A DNA stretch of 64,000 bases from assembly GCA_033239005.1 (NCBI GenBank), contig BSQZ01000037.1:1286001-1350000 (forward strand). The letters run 5' to 3'. The stretch is from Lamellibrachia satsuma (Eukaryota > Annelida > Polychaeta > Sabellida > Siboglinidae). Under the pieces are notes generated by a model that worked only from the letters and a program-made list of their open reading frames with translations, made no database searches and was not told the origin of the DNA. The number at the start of each line of letters is the position of its first letter. The first letter of the stretch is position 1. Of this stretch, positions 47,712 through 64,000 are shown in pieces. The position numbers and the translations under genes were made by a program.

Positions 47712-49135
47712 AATAGGAAGAAGGGGATGGGGAGTTATTTTATATGTTAAAGAATCTATTCAGGCTAATGAAATAAATTAGAAAGCGAAGCAGATTACGA
47801 TGAAACTGTTTGGTTCAAAATAGTTTAAGGAAATAAAAAATTAACTATTGGATTAGTTTACCTAAGTCCAAACATTAACGAAGAGGATAACACAAACACA
47901 CAAAATGCTATAAAGGAAGGTAGTAAAGGGGAATGTATTATAAGGGGAGATTTTAACCATGGACGGACACATACAATGGTGGTGAGGACAAACAATTTAT
48001 ATTTTTAATTCAAGAGAGCTTCCTTACTCAGCACGTTGTAGAACCAACCAGAGGAGAAAATGTATTAGATATAGTTTTATCATCACAAAAAAATTAGTGG
48101 ACAATGAAAAAAATACATGACCCATTGGGTAACAGTGACCACAATCAAATACATTTTGACATCAATGTAAAATCAGAAAGTAAAAATAAAAAAACGTATA
48201 GGAGAAAATTCCACAAATGTAACTACAAAGATATGAGAAAATACTTAGGAAAGCTAGATTGGAATAACATGTTGATGAATAAGACCGCAATTGAATGTTG
48301 GAATATTCTAAAATATGAAATTGAGATTATCGTCGATAAATTTGTTCCCTTGAAAAAAAACAAGGAAAATGGTCTAAAAATAAACACTTGTCAAAAGAAG
48401 CTATTAGAAAAATAGTGTTTATGCAAACTATGTGGAGGGTTTATAAGCGTACAAGAAAGATGAAGACTATACAAATTACAAAGAGGGACTTAACCCAGCT
48501 ACAACTGAAATTAGAAAATCTAAAAGAACCTTTGAAAAAATTGGCAGAAAGTTCGAAATAAGGTCGGACCAATGGAAAACAACAGGAGAAACGTAATTGC
48601 AGACGGGTTTCAAATGGCAGAGGTTCTGAATGAGTATTTCAGCTAAGTTTTTACCGTAGAAGATATCAGCTCACTTCCAGTTCCATTTACTAAATTTGAG
48701 GGCAATACATCAGAACATTTAGGACAGTTATTTATAACTCCTGAAATGATAGCAAAGAAAATTAAGAATATTAAAGATAATAAATCACCTGGAGTTGATG
48801 GAATACCACCAAAACTGCTTAAGGAAATTGTTGAGAAAATTAGTACACCAGTTGCAAAATTTAAATTTGTCACTAAAAGAAGGAACAGTTCCTTCAGAAT
48901 GAAAATAGGCAAACATTACGCCGCTATTTAAGAAGGGATCGAGGAACAAGCCAGACAATTACAGACCAGTGAGTTTATTATCAGTTGTATGTAAATTACT
49001 CGAAACATTAATTAGAGACCACATGGTGGAATTCCTTGTAAAACTTTAATTAATCAATACATCTCAACTAAAAAAGCAAGATCATGTCTAACTAATCTTT
49101 TATGTTTATTTTGAAGAAATTACAAAGTGGGTAGA
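47712..49135 (+). mobile_element. CR1-like LINE fragment
   Basis: Starts in the endonuclease (LGNSDHNQIHFDINV at 48126). It continues with the linker and reverse-transcriptase start (KNIKDNKSPGVDGIPPKLLK, 48755) and breaks off at 49135, where the repeat also seen at 10880 begins. Multiple frameshifts. Confidence 0.82.
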
Positions 49136-49138
49136 TGA

Positions 49139-50310
49139 ATGTTTATTGAATTGTAAATAGTATCGCTGGTACAATGGTTGTGCAATTTGTATTTATGGAT
49201 TTGTCCCTTTGTATTTCATCATTATGCTTGAACCTTATTGAGAAGCAACAAGGGAGTTTTGATAAATTAATCTTGTTAATCAGTTTTGTTATCTGGTTAT
49301 ATTTAATGCCTATGCATTATTATATCCCCAAATTTCTTGCCCCTCCCTGAAAAAATTCCTGCAGACGCCCTTGAATGCACAGTTCCACAAAGTGGTGCTG
49401 TAGTTGCAAAGTAAAATGTGGTTCAATTTGGTTTTTGTTTGATTATGTGGTTTCACTAGCTGGTAGCGATTCGAAACGTTGCATTATACCTTTTATTCTG
49501 GAAAATTTACATCGCCATCACTCGCTATATTAACGCGAGTGAAATTATACAGAAGAGTTGCATAGAAATCACTGACTGAATGTAAACCTATATCTATATC
49601 GCTCATATTATCTACTCACATTTTTTTGCGCGTGATTTGCGAATTAGACGCATTAAACATCTAAATTTACGTATAAATAAATGTTTCCTATTTTTTTTAT
49701 GTATCTTATATGTAATTTTTCGTTATTAGTGTTGTCGTAGGTCTAAAATAAAAGTTATTTTGATATGAAATAAATAAGTTCGAAGTCAAAAGCTACTGAC
49801 GTCGATAAACGGCTCTGAAAGAGCCGAATTAGAAGATTATCCTGAGGTATCACTAGCTGCTAACGTTTCGAAATTGTTACATTAAACGTTTTATTCTGGA
49901 AAATTTACATCGTGAACACTCGCTATAGTAACGCGAGTAAAATTATACTGAAGCATTGTATAGCAATAACTAAATGAAACCCATATCATCATTGACATCA
50001 CAAAACGACGTGATCGCTCATCTCATTAACTTCTAAACTTCTAATTTTACATATAAATAAATGTTTCCTATTTTTTATTTTGGCATAAAGTACATACAAT
50101 ATTACACTTTGTGTACACACCGAAAAAGCATTTTTAACTAGTTCCTTTTAGTTAGTCCCTTTAACCACTCAGTCACCAGCACGACTCCAGTCAAAACAGC
50201 CACCCCACAACCACCACCCCTGGTTCCAGGCACGCGCAGCCGGTGCTCGCAAGTCCACCAACGTACGTTGTAAGAGGCAGCGCGCGCCCGACTCGCCACA
50301 GAAAGAGAAG
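49139..50310 (+). other. Repeat copy and GNMT-D 5' flank
   Basis: 49139-49400 matches 10880-11520 in parts. 49420-49620 and 49740-50150 are two partial tandem copies of the GNMT 5' flank (each with ACATCG, CACTCGCTATA, ACGCGAGT). 50160-50310 is the leader shared with B and C. Confidence 0.7.
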
Positions 50311-55500
<5,190 letters not shown>

Positions 55501-55502
55501 TT

Positions 55503-55640
55503 AAAAAGATTTAACAAGACTGCCATCCCAAACAACAAATTCCAGATGGCAAGAGGACAAGGAAGCCATTGACTGATCGAGAGGAGAGTCCAACAATTTT
55601 CTCATCTATGTGTAGCCCGCGCTGATATCTTTCAATTCAA
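55503..55640 (-). mobile_element. CR1-like LINE 3' end fragment
   Basis: Counterpart of 33270-33425 in the same orientation, again directly before the 5' region of a plus-strand LINE. Confidence 0.75.
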
Positions 55641-55736
55641 TTTGAGTGCGACTTCCTGAATCTTGGTGCAGCACCGACTTGAAATTGGTGTAGAGAATTT
55701 AAAGTGGAATATCGAATTAAATAAGTGCTATACTGT

Positions 55737-55861
<125 letters not shown>

Positions 55862-55944
55862 CATAAACGTATTGTAGACATATATTAGAGTTTTTGTTAA
55901 TTATTAGTCTGAGACAGGATTTTAAAGTAAGTTAGTTCCGGACA

Positions 55945-58429
55945 CCGACAGGGAAGTCATTTAGCGTTAGTAGGGTTCTTGACCATTCGAAAATTGAGAT
56001 AGCATAGTGAATAGTCACACATATTGGAATATTGGTTAGAATACGTATTACTATTACACGTATACTATATGCACAAACTTCTTATAGACATATATTAAGA
56101 AACTGTTTTTGTAAACAAAGGCAGTATTTTTCTCTGATTAAAATTCAATAAGCGATAAGGGGGAATTTGTTTACAGGTCGTGAATTAAACTGGTGTACCA
56201 AACTATCGTATACATTGTTAAATATATATTAGATAAAGTGACACATTTACATAAATTACATACATAATATTTGACATAGTTGTAGTAAGCGATTTCGGCA
56301 AAAAAGGAATTAACAGAAGGATTTTAGTGTAAGATCGTTTACACTGTCTTCATTGTTTTGATTACATAGTGTTTCCCGTATTCGCTAGGTGGCAGGCTTT
56401 TTCTTTGCTCGTGCGAGCTTAGTAGAAAAGACGTAGGTAGCAAATACGTTAGCCTAAAATGTTCTTTTGAACACACAAACAGCCTTATTCAAGGCTAACG
56501 TAGCAATAAAATTAAGTCTAAATGTTGTGATGACGCCGTGGGAACGGCAGGTAAATGCCTCCAAGCTTTTAATATGCAGCAGTTGTAGCAACTGGGTGCA
56601 CTTCGTCAAGTCCGGGTGTGAGAAGTCCTGGGCTGAGGTTCAGGAGGATAGTTTTAGTTTTGAGTGTAGGGGATGTACGAGGATGAAGGAACTAGATGTG
56701 AAGTTAGAACAGCAGAGGCTGCTCGTTGTGGCAGTGGTGGGAAGGGAGCAGGTGGGTTGTGTGGTTCTGGTGGGGGGACAGTATATGATAAAGTGGCGGA
56801 AGACGACGAGAGAGATGCGCTATTGAGAGCTCACCTCAGCCTGGGAGGAGGCTGAGTGGAAGTAAGGTGAAAGGTCATACGGAGGCAGGACGTAAGAATC
56901 AGGACGTAGGGAGGCAGGACGAAAGCAGACGAGAAGGAAAGAATTGGGAGGGAAGACAAATGGATCGAAGGAAAGGGGAGTGGGGGAGACAGTAGCGAAG
57001 GAGTCGGGGGGTGGGGGTGGGGGAGGAGAAGATAGTTAAGGCGATGGGAATGAGGGAGATGGGAGGGAAGGTGTCAGGAGGGAAAGTGTCAGGAGGGAAG
57101 GCGACGGGAGCGCGAGTTAGCCTGAGATAGAGCCTGATAACAGTCTGCCACCAAGTGACAAGGCTGCTGGACAGAACGTGATGGAGTGGATCCGTCGGAA
57201 GAGCTATTCCGAGGCAGTGATAGAGGGGGTGAGAAAGAGAGCGATTGTATTTGTGGGGGACTCAATAGTTAGGAAGACCGACAGAGTCTTAAACAAGGGA
57301 GATGACGTGGTAGTTTGCTTGTATGGGGCCAAAATACAGGCGATAACTGAGAGGGTAGAAAATATCGTGGGTTCGGGCAAGGGTGGATTTGTTTTAGTAA
57401 ACGTTGCGACAAATAACATAGATAGCTAGGGTACAACTGCCATATTTAGGAAATCCAGGAATTTGGTCAAAACACGTGTTGAGCAGGTAATACTGTCAGG
57501 GATTTTAGCAGTAATAGGAAGGAGGGGGTCATAGATATCGGAATTGCCGGGGGATGGCAATTAACATGCTAGTCGAGAAGCTATGTATGGAAGAGGAAGT
57601 TGGTTTTGTGGATTTGTTTTTTGGCAGGGCTGATATGTACATGAAGGAAGGGCTTTATCTAACTGGAAAGGGGGTAGCAGTATTTGTGGATTGACTCTCA
57701 GCAGCAGAAGAAAGAGGCATTGGTAGCATATCAAATATTTTTGCTAGTAAATACTTTTTAAACTAGATGCGCAGGGGGGTTACTTAGAGATGCCTCAAAC
57801 AGGACAAGAAGCCACTAGTACAGATAAACCAATAACAGAATGTCAGATAAACATGTCTGAAGCAGGTAATAGATGCGTGAGTTTAAAGGCTAGGAGTATA
57901 GTACATAAGAAAAACGAATTAAACGTTATGGTAAAAGATATTGACCCTCACATAATTGGTGTTACAGAATAATGGGCCAATACATACATGACATATGCTG
58001 AATTAGGATTGGGATTAGGAGAGATCGAATGGGAAGAAGGGAAGGGGGAGTTATTTTATATGTTAAATAATATATTCAGGCTTATGAAATAAAATTAGAA
58101 AGGGAAGCAGATTACGATAAGCTGTTTGGATCAAAATAGTTTCAGCAAATTCAAAATTAACTATTGGATTAGTTTACCGAAGTCCAAACATAAACGAAAA
58201 GGATAACGCTAAATACAAAATGCTATAAAGGACGGTAATAAAGGGGAATGTATCAAAATGGGAGATTTTAATCATAGACATATACAATGGAATTCTCTAA
58301 AGAGTTGGTGTGACGACTAACAGTTTATATTTTTAATTCAGGAGAGCTTCCTTACTCAGCACGTGCTATAATCAAGCAGGGGAGAAAATTTATTAGATAT
58401 AGTTTAATCATCACAAAAACAATTTACCT

Positions 58430-58430
<1 letters not shown>
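55945..58430 (+). mobile_element. CR1-like LINE, 5' half
   Basis: 5' region 55945-56510, then ORF1 with a better-preserved PHD-like segment (LLICSSCSNWVHFVKSGCEK then FECRGCTRMKELDV, 56565-56720). An SGNH-esterase-like part follows (IVFVGDSIVRKTDRVLNKG, VNVATNN, 57240-57420). ORF2 endonuclease start at 57850 (NELNVMVKDIDPHIIGVTE) is interrupted by stops. It ends at 58430, where the inverted GA-side unit begins. This copy gives the clearest view of the family's ORF1. Confidence 0.85.
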
Positions 58431-58880
<450 letters not shown>

Positions 58881-59017
58881 GTTACACGATGGAATACTGG
58901 TGTCGATTTATTAAAATGCGTATGTCAGGGAACATATTGCATCGCAATACTAACATCATTACATTCATTCACAATAATGTTGACAGCGATAGAGGTTGTT
59001 TAGAAGCTAGCGACATA

Positions 59018-59340
59018 ATGGTGTATTGTGCGGCATTTGATTGTAATGCAACCCGATGTAAGAATAAAGTAACATGTTAGTATAAGTTCCCTACGGAGCC
59101 AAGTTTGTTTAAAAAGGAAGAATCGAGCCGACGAAGCTCAGCCGGCTTTGTTCGCTTCGAGAAAACATGTTTCGACTGCGATCCGGACCAGAGAAGGTGC
59201 AGTCGTGGGTTATCATGTGCTAAAATATCTTTGAAAGAGGATGATACACCCATATTATTCGCAGTACCAGAAGCTATATTGATGTCACCAATCCGTAGAA
59301 TACAGGCAGCGACACGGGCGTCGACGACCACGAATAGGAA
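59018..59340 (+). pseudogene. THAP-domain remnant (copy 2)
   Basis: ATG at 59018 gives MVYCAAFDCNATRCKNKVTC and a stop. The adjoining frame continues YKFPTEPSLFKK and, after degraded sequence, CFDCDPDQRR and ISLKEDDTPILF. The C-x-x-x-C start, (F/Y)-KFP, and the LKED-x-x-P-x-LF end are the order found in THAP zinc fingers (C2CH, often in P-element-type transposases). The stop and frame changes mean it is not functional. Confidence 0.55.
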
Positions 59341-61985
59341 GAATGGGAGGGGGAGTTATTTTATAGGTTAAAGAATCTATTCAGGCTTATGAAATAAAAT
59401 TAGAAAGCAAAGCAGATTACGATGAAGCTGTTTGGTGCAAAATAGTTTAAGGAAATTCAAAATTAACTATTGGTTTAGTTGATCGAAATCCAAACATAAG
59501 CGAAGAGGAAAACACAAACATACGAAATGCTATAAAGGAAGTTAGTGAATATCATAATGGGAGATTTTAACCATTGACACGTACGATGGAAATCTCTAGA
59601 GAATACAGGTGGTGAGGACCAACAATTTCTATTTTTAATTCAGGAGAGCTTCCTTACTCAGCACGTACTAGAAACAACCAGTGGAGAAAATGTATTATAT
59701 ATAGTTTATCATCACAAAAAGAATTAGAGGACAATGTAAATATACCATTGGGAAACAGTGACCATAATCAAATACATTTTGACATCAATGTAAAATCAGA
59801 AAGTAAAAATTAAAAAAACGTATAGGAGAAACTTCCATAAAGGTATGAGAAATTACTTAGCAAAGCTAGATCGGAATAACATGCTGATGAATAAGACCGC
59901 AATTGAATATTTGAATATTCTAAAATATTTAATTGAGAGTATCATCGATCAATTTGTTCCCTTAAAAAACAAGGATAACGGTCTAGAGAAAAACACTTGT
60001 CAAAAAAACCTATTAAAAAATAGTGTTTAAGCTAACTATGTCGGGGGTTTATAGGCGTACCAGAAAGGATGAAGACTATGCAAATTACAAAGAGGCACTT
60101 AATCTAGCTAAAACTGAAATTAGAAAATCTAATCGAACCTTTAACAAAAATTGGAAGGTAATATAAAAAATGACAGCAAGAGTTTCTATGCTGATGTAAA
60201 GAATAAACATAAAGTTCGAGAAAAAGTCAGACCACTGGAAAACAACAGGTGATACATAATTTCAGAAGGGTTTCAAATGGCAAAGGTCCTGATTGAGTAT
60301 TTCTGCTCAGTTTTACCAAAGAAGATATCAACTCACTTCCAGCTCCATTTAATAAATTTGAGGGCAATACATCAGAACATTTAGGGCAGTTATTCGTAAC
60401 TCCTGAAATGATAGCAAAGAAAATTAAGAAGATGAAAGATAATAAATAAACTGGAGTTGATGGAATACCACGAAAACTGCTTAAGGAAATTGTTGAGCAA
60501 ATTAGTACACCACTAGCAAAATTGTTTAACTTGTCACTAGAAGAAGGAAAAGTTCCTTCAGAATGGAGAGAGGCAAACATTACGCCACTATTTAAGAAGT
60601 GATCGAGGAACAAGCCAGATAATTACAGACCATTGAGTTTAACATCAATTGCATTTGAATTACTCGAAACAGTAATTAGAGACCACATGGTGAAATTCCT
60701 TGTAAAACATACATTAATAAATACAACGCAACATGGGTTCCGAAAAGCAAGGTCATGTCTAACTAATATCTAATAAGATTTTTTGAAAAAATTACAAAGT
60801 GGGTCACCAGTGGATGTTGTCTACTTAGATTTTCAGAAAGCTTTCGATAAAGGGTGTTACTAAACGCCCATGGCATAGGTAAAGATGTAATCAACTGGAT
60901 AGAAAAGTGGCTTACACACGGAAAACAAACAGTAATAGTATATGGTGAGCTTTCAAACTGGAAATCTGTTTTGAGTGGAGTACCGCAGGGATCAGTATCA
61001 GGCCCTATACTCTTTTTACTATATATAAATGATTACGTACCTAGCAAAGTTCTAAAATTGGCCGATGACAGAAAAGTATTCAGAAATGTTATTAATGATA
61101 CAGATAAACAAAGTTTACAGGATGATCTAGATAAATTAGTTAAATGGTCAGAAAAATGGCAAATGTTATTAAATTTTGGGAAGTGTAAATGTATACACAT
61201 TGGACATAGAAGCATGGACGAAGAATATAAAATGGGGGATGCTGTCCTAGGTAGAACCACACAAGAAAAGGGATTAGGAGTAACATTTAGTGGTGACTTG
61301 AACGTTTCAGGGCAATGTGGGATTGCTGCTTCAAAAGGAAATCAAATTATACGGCTAATTAGGAGAACTATGATGTATAAGGAGAAACACCTAATTGTAC
61401 CCCTGTACAAAGCAATATGAAAACCACATTTGAAATATTGTATCCAAGCATGGAGGCCAAATCGCAAAAAGGACATAAACAAGCCAGAAAGAATACAACA
61501 AAGAGCAGCTAAAATGATTCCAGAATTGAGAGACCTTAGTTACGAAAGTCGCTTATTACAATGTGGTTTAACAACACTAGAGACCAGGAGACTAAGAGGA
61601 GACAAAATAGAAGTGTAAAAAAATAGTGAACGGTTATGAGGATGTTGATAGGAATATGTTCTTCAAACTTAAAGAAGGCAGTAGAACCAGAGGACACAAA
61701 GCAACATTAGTTAAGGAGCAGTGTAGTTTGGACATGAGACAGTACTCTTTCTCACAGAGGTTGATAAATGAATGGAATAAACTTCCAAATGACTGTGTTA
61801 ATTCTAGTAGTGTGAATATGTTTAAAAATAGAATTGACAGGTATTTGATAAGGGTGGGTTACACATATATGAGAAAATTGTTGGACTCTCGATAAGCCAA
61901 TGGCTTCCTTGTCCACTTGCCATCTTGAACTTGTTGTTTGGGATGGCAATCTTGTTAAATCTTGTTTAAATCTACAAAAGATCGA
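59335..61985 (+). mobile_element. CR1-like LINE, 5' truncated, with longest RT frame
   Basis: Endonuclease remnants occur from 59340; RT start KKMKDNK at 60428 is followed by a stop, and the NYRPLSLTSI-like part at 60620. The longest frame (60854-61420) has [40 protein letters not shown] and a catalytic box reading LADDRKVF where FADD or YADD is expected. The C-terminal part runs 61430-61895. The 3' end is ATGGCAATCTTGTTAAATC repeats. Confidence 0.87.
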
Positions 61986-62234
61986 AGTGAGCTATCTGCG
62001 AGCTTTCAACGCGGATAAGGTGATATCGGCTCATGGTGAATTCGGCCCCGTGAATTCGGACAGCATTCTTTTGAGAGATCGGCCCGCAATTCCGGCCTCA
62101 GACCACAGTGATTTCGGCCCAAACGATTGTGTAGTGAACACATGAAGTTGAATGTTTGTCTTTCTGTGAAGAAAGTATTCTATTGATTCTCTCATTTGTA
62201 ATTTGAGTTACTTACACATATACCCGAAATTGTT
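61986..62234. other. Short intergenic stretch with GGCC-rich motif
   Basis: Several spaced copies of TTCGGCCC or variants (62040-62120), similar to GGCCGAAT motifs inside the following repeat. No gene. Confidence 0.35.
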
Positions 62235-63370
62235 AGTTTGTAACTGCTTTAATAGTTTTCGCTTCCTTTCGCACAAAATAAGGCGCTATAATTTTTTTAA
62301 TTTTAACATGGAGTCAACAAAGCGATCACTAGAACTGAAACAATTCGTTGTATCCTTAAAATTCATATCATATAATATATAATATATTATACCAAAAACT
62401 ATGATATTATATACAGTTGAATAATTTAAATAAATTAACATACACTGATCATAAAATCTTGTTTCTATATTTAAGATTTTCATGCGTTTCCCCATATCAG
62501 GGAAAATTCTCCCCAGTTTTTGTTTTTAATTAAATCAAATACAGAGCAATGACAGCGATAAGCGATTATTGTATTGTGAATACAACGGAACCACCTACAT
62601 ACGTCTTTGATCTATACAGTGTTTTTCGTCAGGTCATTCACACCTGTTCACTGTACAAAAATACAAAGCAGTGCACTTCAACAGTATCTAGTTAAACTTA
62701 GCATCCTTTTTATGACAAGTACAGTAATAACAAACCCTTAAAGTGAAGGTTAATCTATTACTAGCTAGAACTGAATAGATCTTGCGTGTCGCCGAAATCA
62801 CCAAGCCGAAACAAGATGGTAGTTTGGCCGAATTTTCCGCGGGCCGAAGTCACCACCATCCGTCAGCGCTACTCCAACTATTGCGATGTTTACTTTCTGA
62901 CCTAACCATGAAAACGACCACCCAGAGCCGCCAAACTTCCCCTCGTGTATTTACCAAACATATACACATGTCACATGGTGAAACATTACTCTTACTTCCA
63001 TGATACGATAAAAAATATAAATATAGGCATAGGAGGTGAAAAGGTGTCGTTTCTATTGATCTTTATTTGTTAGTAAGAGTAATGTTTGACCAGGTCACAT
63101 GTGTATGCGTACAATACATGTTCGGCCTTCGGGCTGAAAAGTGCATCTGAGTCGCCGAAGCAGAAGAACCTGTTGGGTTGCAATATAACAACGTGCTCCC
63201 CCGGCATTTTGCTACAGCGCTTAATTAGACTGGCCTGGACAAGTTATTTAGTCGTGTGGTGTATACAGAGCATCCAGGACAGTGGTGTGCACAGAAAAAA
63301 ATTTACGGGAATAAAGCTAGAGTAGGTGTTTTTTAAGTCGCTTAGCTTCATTGCGTCAATTGAGCACCAG
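62235..63370 (+). repeat. Dispersed repeat, about 1.1 kb (copy 2)
   Basis: Matches 9331-10560 throughout with small indels. This suggests either a mobile element inserted twice or the edge of a larger duplicated segment. Confidence 0.7.
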
Positions 63371-64000
63371 CTATGAATTGTTCCTGACATTGAGATAAGT
63401 ATTTGATTTAATGTTATATTGATTATAATGTGTCCTGAGAACGAGCGAAGAACCGTAGGAGCAGCTGCGGGATCAATTCGGGATTCACCAAATAGAGTGA
63501 GTATTTTACTTGTGGGCCATAACTATGTTCCCCGCTTGGTGCGTTTCATGCGCGAGATTAACCAGGATAATGTTGAGTTTTTAGCACTGACCTATATAAT
63601 ATCTGGACTGGCTGCCTCTTGGGGTTTCTGCCTACTGGCCACTACAGGCAGTGAAGCCAGCGGAAGTAGTGCGACTGATGGGATACATTTGGGCAAGGAC
63701 CCTCGGAAGTCTCCATTGTTATTATAATTGTGTTCACATGTTTGGTGTTTACTCAAGCCAGAAAGCTTCATTGGCACCGGAAAGATCGTTCGTCTGTGCA
63801 ATGATGCAATTCCTATCATTTTTGCATTCCATGTACACCTATGCTTTTGGTCAGCCCACCCAGTGGCTGTTGGTACGATATGTCATTCACCTTAATGTCT
63901 TGTAAGCTTACAATTTGTGTACAATTTAAACTTGCTTAATATCACTGACATGGTGATATAATGTGTTCTTTAACCAGATATATCACTTTGTAAAGGTATG
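63371..64000 (+). other. Unassigned sequence with possible SGNH-like fragment
   Basis: A frame from ATG 63428 to 63727 includes SILLVGHNYVPRLVRFMREI, resembling the first block (GHS-x-x-x-x-L) of SGNH-type hydrolase domains found in some retroelements and DIRS-like elements, but the serine is Asn here. The rest is unrecognised. The window ends inside this region. Confidence 0.3.

Overview
The window is nuclear DNA of a metazoan, probably an aquatic invertebrate; I cannot name the species. The signs are spliced genes with GT-AG introns, decayed LINEs, long (TA)n, (CA)n and (GA)n tracts, and a Polinton. The first 7.1 kb is compact, intron-free and visibly richer in G+C than the AT-rich remainder.

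1-7097 is the right part of a Polinton/adintovirus-type element, all genes on the plus strand: the C-terminal part of a family B DNA polymerase (cut by the window edge), a packaging-type ATPase, two conserved element proteins, a small membrane ORF, a DDE integrase with a C-terminal chromodomain, a second small membrane protein, a penton-like minor capsid protein (frameshifted), a pX-like core/maturation protein, a double-jelly-roll major capsid protein and an adenain-like protease whose acidic residue appears replaced by Cys. Three TATA-plus-initiator promoters are readable inside it. Two of them are near-copies with identical spacing.

7.7-54 kb is a decayed tandem array of glycine N-methyltransferase (GNMT) genes, which use S-adenosylmethionine to convert glycine to sarcosine. 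Copy A is represented only by its last exon (7908-8100), lying 3' of the Polinton. Copy B (20081-29172) is intact: five exons whose phases close to 307 codons. Copy C (39951-44049) and copy D (50311-53894) are pseudogenes with deletions, frameshifts, a nonsense codon (C) and a lost start codon (D). The copies share 5' and 3' flanks, so each later insertion can be dated against an empty site in a paralogue.

The spaces between and inside the GNMT copies hold mobile DNA. A minus-strand Transposase_21/CACTA-like gene with an acidic His-Asp repeat occupies 13.1-17.9 kb. A 270-280 bp satellite abuts the GNMT-B promoter. A 1.7 kb terminal-inverted-repeat element sits in GNMT-B intron 1. At least five CR1-like LINE copies carry an ORF1 with a PHD-like finger and an SGNH-esterase signature, plus endonuclease and reverse transcriptase. 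There is also a C-terminal piece of a second LINE family, THAP-domain remnants and many long microsatellites. I found no rRNA, tRNA or CRISPR feature.

Functionally, only GNMT-B looks able to make a normal host protein. The Polinton carries a nearly complete replication, integration and capsid gene set, but it is damaged in at least the penton gene.
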